DNA from: DASZHJ01 sp035263705
Lineage (GTDB): Bacteria; Pseudomonadota; Alphaproteobacteria; ATCC43930; CGMCC-115725
Reading direction: 5' to 3'
Length of the DNA stretch: 12,153 nucleotides
NCBI GenBank assembly: GCA_035263705.1
Contig: DATFRA010000317.1
Span: 1-12,153 of the forward strand
In this document: piece by piece, positions 7,968 to 12,153 of the stretch
Position numbering within the stretch: the first letter of the stretch is position 1
Layout: the number at the start of each line of letters is the position of its first letter
Notes under the pieces: generated by a model
Database searches by the model: none
What the model saw: the letters and a program-made list of their open reading frames with translations, nothing else
Told to the model about the DNA's origin: nothing
Made by a program: the position numbers and the translations under genes

Positions 7968-8049
7968 CCCTACCCTCCCCCTCAAGGGGAGAGAGGGAGA
8001 ATAGACCGCGCCAGTCATTTCCCCTCCCCCCTTGAGGGGGAGGGTACGG
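7968..8049. repeat. Pair of inverted C/G-rich palindromic repeats between binding-protein and permease genes
   Basis: The stretch 7971-7989 is a perfect 19-base reverse complement of 8028-8046, and the match extends with one mismatch to 7968-7989 against 8028-8049. The spacer is 38 bases. Each arm is itself built around a palindromic core (CCCC, TCAA or TTGA, GGGG), so the region can fold either as two small hairpins or as one long stem. Similar C-rich/TTGA/G-rich palindromes recur between genes in many alphaproteobacteria (general knowledge, not searched here). No U-run follows on the minus strand, so it is unlikely to be an intrinsic terminator. Its place after a binding-protein gene and before the permeases suggests an mRNA-stabilising or processing role, as known for some other importer operons. 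Confidence 0.75.
8022..8044. other. Perfect 9-bp stem-loop (right arm of the repeat pair)
   Basis: CCCTCCCCC at 8022-8030 pairs with GGGGGAGGG at 8036-8044 around the five-base loop at 8031-8035. The left copy near 7974-7997 forms a less perfect version with a CCCC/GGGG core (7978-7981 with 7986-7989). In the transcript of the minus-strand operon this would be a very stable hairpin about 50 bases after the binding-protein stop codon. Confidence 0.7.
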
Positions 8050-8095
8050 GTGGGGGCTCGGGCGCGAATTCAAAATGTCAGGTGGGACGACAAGC

Positions 8096-9649
8096 CTACG
8101 GCTGCAACGTCGAGAGCTCGTTGATGAGCGGACCGAGGGTGAGCGATGCATCGAGCTTGTAGCCGAAAGCGAACTTGTCGCGGTGCGCCCAGACTTGGAG
8201 CTGCTCGTAGAGCGGCACCGCGCAAACCTGCTGCACGAGCTTGTCCTGCGCATCTTTCCAGAGCGCCTTCTGCTTGGCCGCATCGGTCTCGGAGCGGGCG
8301 GCGTCGATCTCCTGATCGGCCACGGCGCAATGCGAGAAGTTCGTCACCGCCGTCGGCGTGCCGACGATGCTACGCGAGTGATAGAACTGGGTCAGATAGA
8401 CGTCGGCCACCGGCAGCCGCGCCGCCGAGTACATCACCACTTGGCTGAGATCCTTGCGGATCTGCGCGTGGAAGGTCGGGTGATCCACGACATCGAGCTG
8501 CAAATCGATGCCGACCTTCTTCAGTTGCGCCTGCACGATCTGCATGGTGTTGAGCATGCTCGAGAGCTGGGTCTGGATCGCCTTGATAGTGATCCCATCG
8601 GGATGCCCCGCCTCGGCCAGCAGCTGCTTCGCCTTCGCGGGGTCATAGGGATAGAGCGGTGCGCTCTCGTCGGTGCCAAGGTAGTCGTGCGGAATGATCG
8701 AGACGGCTTCGCGCGCGGTGAGCTCGCCTTTAAATTTCACCAGCTCCTTCCGGTTGATCGCGTAGGCGATCGCCTGGCGCACGCGGAGGTCGTCGAGCGG
8801 CGGCTTGGTGATGTCGAGATTGACGTCGGAGAGCTCGCCCGGGCCGAACACGTCGACGATGGTGTGCGGCTCCTTCTGCATGCGCTCGGCCCAGGTCTGA
8901 TCCTGCCGGCCATAGGTCAGATCGATCTCGCCGGATTGATAGGCGAGGTCGCGTGTAGCGTCGGAGGGGATGTACTTGTAGACGATCTTGTCGATCTTGG
9001 GCGCGCCGCGGAAATAGTTCTTGTTGCCGACCAGCACCACGGATTGATTGGGCATGTACGCTGCGTAGCTGAAGGGGCCGGTACCGACCGCCTGGGTGCG
9101 GAAATCGTCACCGAGCTTCTCCACCGCCTTCTTACAGACGATGTTGCCACCCTGGTAGTTGGTGAGCAGGCCCAGCACGCTCGGCGGTCGCGTCTTGAAC
9201 TTGATCTTGACGGTGTAAGGGTCCGTCGCCTCGATCGCCTCAATGCCCGCGAAATCCGACGAGAAGGACGAGATTTTACTGTCGGCCGCGCGCTTCAGTG
9301 AGAACACGACGTCGTCAGAGGTGAGCTCGCCGTAGCCGTTGTTGCATTGGACACCATGGCGCATGTGGAAAGTCCAGCTCTGCTGGTCGGCGGACGTATC
9401 CCAGCTCTCGGCGAGATCGGGCTCGATCCCTTCGGGATTCATGCTGCCCGGCTTGAAGCGCACCAGGCCATTGAACATCCAGCCGATGATCGCCTTGTCG
9501 GGCGTGGTCGCGGTCCGGTGCGGATCCAGCGAGCCCAGGTCCTGCGCCTGCATGCCGATGTTGAGCACCGTCTCGGCGCGGCCCGGCGTCGCCGCCAGCA
9601 AGCCGATGCCGGCCAAGACACCCATCGTGGCGAGGTGTCGGTATTTCAT
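8096..9649 (-). CDS. Periplasmic substrate-binding protein of a peptide/nickel/opine ABC importer (SBP_bac_5)
   Basis: The 517-residue precursor has a short Sec signal peptide (Lys2/Arg4, hydrophobic 6-20, likely cleavage after GRA at residue 25) and no lipobox cysteine, so the mature protein should be soluble in the periplasm. Family features include LNIGMQAQDLGSLDPHRT at the mature start, EPDLAESWDTS, the LTSDDVVFSLKRA motif, VGTGPFSY, the KNYFRGAPKIDKI stretch and RVRQAIAYAINRKEL. These are typical of DppA/OppA/NikA-like cluster C binding proteins. The start at 9649 is chosen over an in-frame start at 9787 because the signal peptide begins here and AGGGGAG sits six bases upstream. The protein decides what the importer takes up. 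Short peptides, opines, amino-acid derivatives and other small molecules all occur in this family, so the ligand is open. It is 85 bp from the SDR gene and 165 bp from the permeases. Confidence 0.93.
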   Translation of the reverse strand: MKYRHLATMGVLAGIGLLAATPGRAETVLNIGMQAQDLGSLDPHRTATTPDKAIIGWMFNGLVRFKPGSMNPEGIEPDLAESWDTSADQQSWTFHMRHGVQCNNGYGELTSDDVVFSLKRAADSKISSFSSDFAGIEAIEATDPYTVKIKFKTRPPSVLGLLTNYQGGNIVCKKAVEKLGDDFRTQAVGTGPFSYAAYMPNQSVVLVGNKNYFRGAPKIDKIVYKYIPSDATRDLAYQSGEIDLTYGRQDQTWAERMQKEPHTIVDVFGPGELSDVNLDITKPPLDDLRVRQAIAYAINRKELVKFKGELTAREAVSIIPHDYLGTDESAPLYPYDPAKAKQLLAEAGHPDGITIKAIQTQLSSMLNTMQIVQAQLKKVGIDLQLDVVDHPTFHAQIRKDLSQVVMYSAARLPVADVYLTQFYHSRSIVGTPTAVTNFSHCAVADQEIDAARSETDAAKQKALWKDAQDKLVQQVCAVPLYEQLQVWAHRDKFAFGYKLDASLTLGPLINELSTLQP

Positions 9650-9655
9650 GTCGTG

Positions 9656-9662
9656 CTCCCCT
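9656..9662 (-). promoter_or_regulatory. Ribosome binding site of the substrate-binding protein gene
   Basis: AGGGGAG on the minus strand lies six bases before the ATG at 9649. It decides this start over the longer in-frame alternative, which would bury the signal peptide and run into the SDR gene. A second GGGG stretch directly upstream makes the site purine-rich. Confidence 0.65.
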
Positions 9663-9674
9663 CCCCTCTTGCGT

Positions 9675-9693
9675 CCGCCGGAAATCGCGGCGG
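9675..9693 (-). other. Small stem-loop in the leader of the substrate-binding protein gene
   Basis: A perfect 6-bp stem (9675-9680 with 9688-9693) encloses a seven-base loop, about a dozen bases upstream of the Shine-Dalgarno. No U-run follows on the minus strand, so it is not a convincing terminator. It may be chance in GC-rich DNA or a leader hairpin. Confidence 0.25.
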
Positions 9694-9702
9694 TTTCTCC
9701 GG

Positions 9703-9731
9703 ATGATACCGATCGCCGACGGCCGTTGAAA
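9703..9731 (-). promoter_or_regulatory. Candidate sigma-70-type promoter for the importer operon
   Basis: On the minus strand a TATCAT -10 element (9703-9708, five of six consensus) lies 17 bases from a weak TTTCAA -35 element (9726-9731, three of six). It falls in the 85-bp gap between the SDR stop and the binding-protein start. If used, the importer and hutF could be transcribed apart from the upstream enzymes. The -35 match is poor and such matches arise by chance. Confidence 0.25.
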
Positions 9732-9734
9732 GCG

Positions 9735-10436
9735 TCACAGGCTCTCCTCGTGGCGCATGTTGACCAGCAGCTCCGCGATCGCGGCATTGTTCGGCAGGCT
9801 CAGGACGGTCGCCACCAGCTCCGCGATGTCCTCGGGCGGGATCATCTCCGCGCGGTTGACGTCCTGGACATCGGCGGTCATGTCGGTGGCGACGAAACTC
9901 GGGCAGATCGCGGTGGCGCGGATGCCGTGCTTCCAGCCGAGCCGGCGCACCGAATGGGTCAACGCCATCAGCGCGAACTTGCTCATGGCATAGCCGGCAT
10001 TGTCATTCTTCACGCGTTTGCCCGAGAGCGAGGAGATGTTGACCACACGGCCGACGCCGGAGTTCTTGAGGTGCGGCAACGCGGCGCGGATCACCCGGAG
10101 CGGCGCCTTCACATTCACCAGCCACATGTCGTCGAGCGCGTCCTCGCTCTCTTCCTCGACCGGTGAGTCCGGCGCGATCCCCGCGTTGTTGACGAGCGCG
10201 TCGATCCGCCCGAAGCGCTCCAGCGTGGCATCGACCCAGGCCTTGGCGGAATCGCGCTGGCGCGCCTCGTAGCGCGCGACGAGACAACGCTCGGAGGCCG
10301 GCACCGCTGGCGTCTTGCCGTTGCGCACGCCGAGGCTCAGACGGAACCCGCCCGCCGCCAGCCGGCGCGCGACGGCGGCGCCGATCCCGCGGTTCGCTCC
10401 GGAAACCATTACCACGCGCTTGCCCGCCGCCAACAT
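9735..10436 (-). CDS. Short-chain dehydrogenase/reductase (SDR), NADP(H)-type by inference
   Basis: The 233-residue classical SDR has the cofactor glycine motif GANRGIG at 13-19, NNAG at 83-86 and the full catalytic set Asn108, Ser136, Tyr149 and Lys153 (YAMSK). Arg16 and Arg38, at the end of the second strand, point to NADP(H) rather than NAD(H), as known for classical SDRs. It reduces a carbonyl or oxidises an alcohol in the cytoplasm, and the substrate cannot be named. It is slightly shorter than the usual 245-260 residues, with a brief C-terminal substrate loop. An AAGGGAGA site lies seven bases before the ATG. It sits 74 bp after the DadA-like gene and 85 bp before the binding-protein gene on the same strand, so it could join either unit. 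Confidence 0.9.
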   Translation of the reverse strand: MLAAGKRVVMVSGANRGIGAAVARRLAAGGFRLSLGVRNGKTPAVPASERCLVARYEARQRDSAKAWVDATLERFGRIDALVNNAGIAPDSPVEEESEDALDDMWLVNVKAPLRVIRAALPHLKNSGVGRVVNISSLSGKRVKNDNAGYAMSKFALMALTHSVRRLGWKHGIRATAICPSFVATDMTADVQDVNRAEMIPPEDIAELVATVLSLPNNAAIAELLVNMRHEESL

Positions 10437-10510
10437 CGGCCCGTCTCCCTTGCCCGGTTACGGGGGCGCGCATCCTAGGTCGGCGGCGCGCGCGAGCCAA
10501 GCCGGGCCGG

Positions 10511-11755
10511 TCAGAACCGTTCGGGCCGGTAGGGGGTGAGATCGATCCCCGCCGCTCGACCGGCAACGACGGCCGCGACGAGCCGACCCGTGGCCGGCCC
10601 GAGGGTGAGGCCCAGATGGCCATGGCCGAAGGCATAGATGACCGATGGGCAGCGCGGCGACTGGCCGATCACGGGCACGGAATCCGGCGTCGAGGGTCGG
10701 TACCCCATCCATTCGCGGTTCACGCGGTCGCTCAAGCCCGGCAGCGCCGCTCGCGCGTGCGGCAGAAGCTTGTAGATCCGGGAGAAGTCCGGCGGCGCGT
10801 CGAGACCCGCGAGTTCGATTCCGCTGTTGATGCGGATGCCGTCCTGCATCGGCGCCATGGCAAAGACCCGCTCCGGGAACACCACGGGCCGCCGCAACTC
10901 GCCGGCATCACCGGGGTCCAGGTTCAGGTGATAGCCGCGCTCGGCTTCGAGCGACACCCGGTCGCCGAGTTGTGTCGCGAGCTTCGCCGACCAGGCGCCC
11001 GCCGCCACTACGACGCCATCGAAATTCCGGATGCCCCGCTCCGAGCGCACGCGCACGCCACCGCCGTCGCGCGGCTCCAGGCGGCGCACGTTCTCGCGCA
11101 GGAATTGGCCGCCCACCTGAGCAAAATATTGGCCGTATCCGTCGACGAGCTTCCACGGGTAACTCGCAAAGCCGCTGTCGGGCTGGAACAGCCCTTTAAT
11201 GAAACGCGGTGCCAGATGCGGCTCCAGCTGGCGGAGTTCGTCCTGGTTCAGCACTGCGAACTTGATGCCGTGGCGGGCCATTAACTCTCGCTCGAGCGCG
11301 CTTCCCGCAAAGCCATTCTCGGTCTCGTAGACCTTGAGCCATCCGACGGGACGCAGCACGTCGTGGACGCCCGAGAGCGCCGCGAGCTCGCGGTGGGCGT
11401 CATTGGCCTGAGCCAGGATCGGCGCCAGCGCGGCAGCGCTCTTCTCCACTTGCGCCTTGCGTCCCGCCAACAGAAAGCGCACGAGCCACGGCGCGAGCCG
11501 AGGCAGATAGCGCCAGCGCAGGCGGATCGGGCTCGCGCGATCGAACAGCATCGTCGGAATCTCCCGCCAGAGATCCGGCGTGCTGGTGGGCGTCACCGCG
11601 CCCGTGACGATGCCGCCGGCGTTGCCGTAGGAGGTAAGCGTGCCCGGCGCTCGCGCGTCGATCACGCTTACCTTGTGGCCGTCGCTCTGCAGATAGAGCG
11701 CGGCGCTCATGCCGACGACGCCGGCGCCGACCACGGCGATCTCGCGTCCCCCCAT
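10511..11755 (-). CDS. FAD-dependent D-amino-acid dehydrogenase-like oxidoreductase (DadA/DAO family)
   Basis: The 414-residue protein has an N-terminal dinucleotide fold: VVGAGVVG with Gly10, Gly12 and Gly15, and acidic Asp33 at the end of the second strand to hold the FAD ribose. SYGNAGGI at 42-49 resembles the DadA flavin-proximal segment. The GVVVAAGAWS motif and the C-terminal FGHGHLGLTLGPATGRLVAAVV segment, the second FAD contact, are typical of the family. Members oxidise D-amino acids or related secondary amines (for example hydroxyproline or opines), passing electrons to the respiratory chain or oxygen; the exact substrate is uncertain. The ATG at 11755 is chosen because it immediately precedes the FAD fold. 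The longer frame to 11884 would overlap msrB deeply. No good Shine-Dalgarno is seen, and the gene starts 17 bp after the msrB stop, so reinitiation is possible. Confidence 0.88.
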   Translation of the reverse strand: MGGREIAVVGAGVVGMSAALYLQSDGHKVSVIDARAPGTLTSYGNAGGIVTGAVTPTSTPDLWREIPTMLFDRASPIRLRWRYLPRLAPWLVRFLLAGRKAQVEKSAAALAPILAQANDAHRELAALSGVHDVLRPVGWLKVYETENGFAGSALERELMARHGIKFAVLNQDELRQLEPHLAPRFIKGLFQPDSGFASYPWKLVDGYGQYFAQVGGQFLRENVRRLEPRDGGGVRVRSERGIRNFDGVVVAAGAWSAKLATQLGDRVSLEAERGYHLNLDPGDAGELRRPVVFPERVFAMAPMQDGIRINSGIELAGLDAPPDFSRIYKLLPHARAALPGLSDRVNREWMGYRPSTPDSVPVIGQSPRCPSVIYAFGHGHLGLTLGPATGRLVAAVVAGRAAGIDLTPYRPERF

Positions 11756-11772
11756 AGTCGATCGATCGCGGC

Positions 11773-12153
11773 TTAGGGATCGGGCTTGAACTGCAGGGCC
11801 ACGCCGTTCATGCAAAAACGCTTGCCGGTGGGCTCCGGGCCGTCGTCGAAAACGTGGCCGAGATGCCCGCCGCAGCGATGGCAATGGACCTCAGTGCGCG
11901 GCAAAAGCAGCTTGTAATCCCGCGAGGTCTCCACCGCGCCTTCTATGGGCGCGAAGAAGCTTGGCCAGCCCGTACCGCTGTCGAACTTGGTCTCCGACCG
12001 GTAGAGCTCGAGCGCGCAGGCCGCGCAGATGAACACGCCTTTGCGGTGCTCGTCGTTGAGGGGGCTCGAGAAAGGCCGCTCGGTGCCGTGCTGCCGGAGC
12101 ACCCGGAACTGCTCGGGTGTCAGCTTCTGCCGCCACTCCGCGTCAGTGGTCAT
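11773..12153 (-). CDS. msrB: Peptide-methionine (R)-S-oxide reductase MsrB
   Basis: The 126-residue product reduces methionine-R-sulfoxide in proteins, protecting against oxidative damage, with thioredoxin as the usual reductant. The structural zinc is held by two CxxC pairs (Cys43/Cys46 and Cys91/Cys94). The signature motifs GTGWPSF at 60-66, HCHRCGGHLGHVFDDGP at 90-106 and RFCMN at 112-116 are present, and Cys114 is the catalytic cysteine. The position often used by the resolving cysteine (SGCGWPSF in many MsrBs) is Thr61 here, a common natural variant. There is no signal peptide, so the protein is cytoplasmic. The ATG occupies the last three bases of the window, so its ribosome site and any longer start cannot be seen, but the length is normal for the family. 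Confidence 0.95.
   Translation of the reverse strand: MTTDAEWRQKLTPEQFRVLRQHGTERPFSSPLNDEHRKGVFICAACALELYRSETKFDSGTGWPSFFAPIEGAVETSRDYKLLLPRTEVHCHRCGGHLGHVFDDGPEPTGKRFCMNGVALQFKPDP

Noticed and set aside
7971..8046. Intrinsic terminator after the binding-protein gene
   Set aside because: The stems are strong, but no U-run follows on the minus strand, and the downstream permeases lack an obvious promoter in the gap.
7968..8049. CRISPR-like repeats
   Set aside because: There are only two copies, they are inverted and imperfect, and there is no regular spacing or cas gene.
8075..9301. Plus-strand open frame of 408 codons opposite the binding-protein gene
   Set aside because: It mirrors a convincing SBP_bac_5 gene with a signal peptide; its His/Arg/Leu-rich product has no family features.
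9650..9787. N-terminal extension of the binding protein to a start at 9787
   Set aside because: It would place 46 residues before a normal signal peptide and overlap the SDR gene; the start at 9649 has a strong ribosome site.

Overview
The window is GC-rich, tightly packed bacterial DNA. Its gene families (class III cyclase fused to an AAA ATPase, peptide-type ABC importer, HutF, DadA-like oxidase) and its C/G-rich intergenic palindromes suggest an alphaproteobacterium, perhaps Rhizobiales or Rhodospirillales. That placement is inference from gene content and style only. Nothing in the window looks recently transferred: no transposase, integrase, tRNA, rRNA or CRISPR array was seen, and no stretch over 300 bases lacks a gene.

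Layout. Positions 1-2769 (+) hold the 3' part of a large signalling protein: the end of a class III nucleotide cyclase domain, an AAA-type ATPase and a long helical-repeat tail. All other genes lie on the minus strand, so transcription runs from right to left. In that order they are msrB (methionine-R-sulfoxide reductase), a DadA-like FAD amine/amino-acid oxidoreductase, an SDR oxidoreductase, a periplasmic substrate-binding protein, two permeases (DppB- and DppC-like), two ATPases (DppD- and DppF-like) and hutF (formimidoylglutamate deiminase). hutF ends 3 bp from the stop codon of the convergent cyclase/ATPase gene.

How the genes may work together. The binding protein, two permeases and two ATPases make a complete importer of the peptide/nickel/opine family. 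From the first permease onward every gene overlaps the next by 4 or 8 bp, and hutF is joined to the last ATPase gene by an ATGA overlap. HutF hydrolyses N-formimino-L-glutamate to N-formyl-L-glutamate and ammonia. The coupling suggests that the importer brings in a compound handled by HutF, or by a HutF-like deiminase of altered specificity. The upstream DadA-like and SDR enzymes could belong to the same amino-acid catabolic unit, but their intergenic gaps are larger and the link is weaker. No other hut gene is present.

The 165-bp gap between the binding-protein gene and the permease genes carries a pair of inverted C/G-rich palindromic repeats. They are the most distinctive non-coding structure here and a plausible mRNA-processing or stability element. 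I found no clear evidence of an entirely new system; the HutF-transporter coupling is the observation most worth following.
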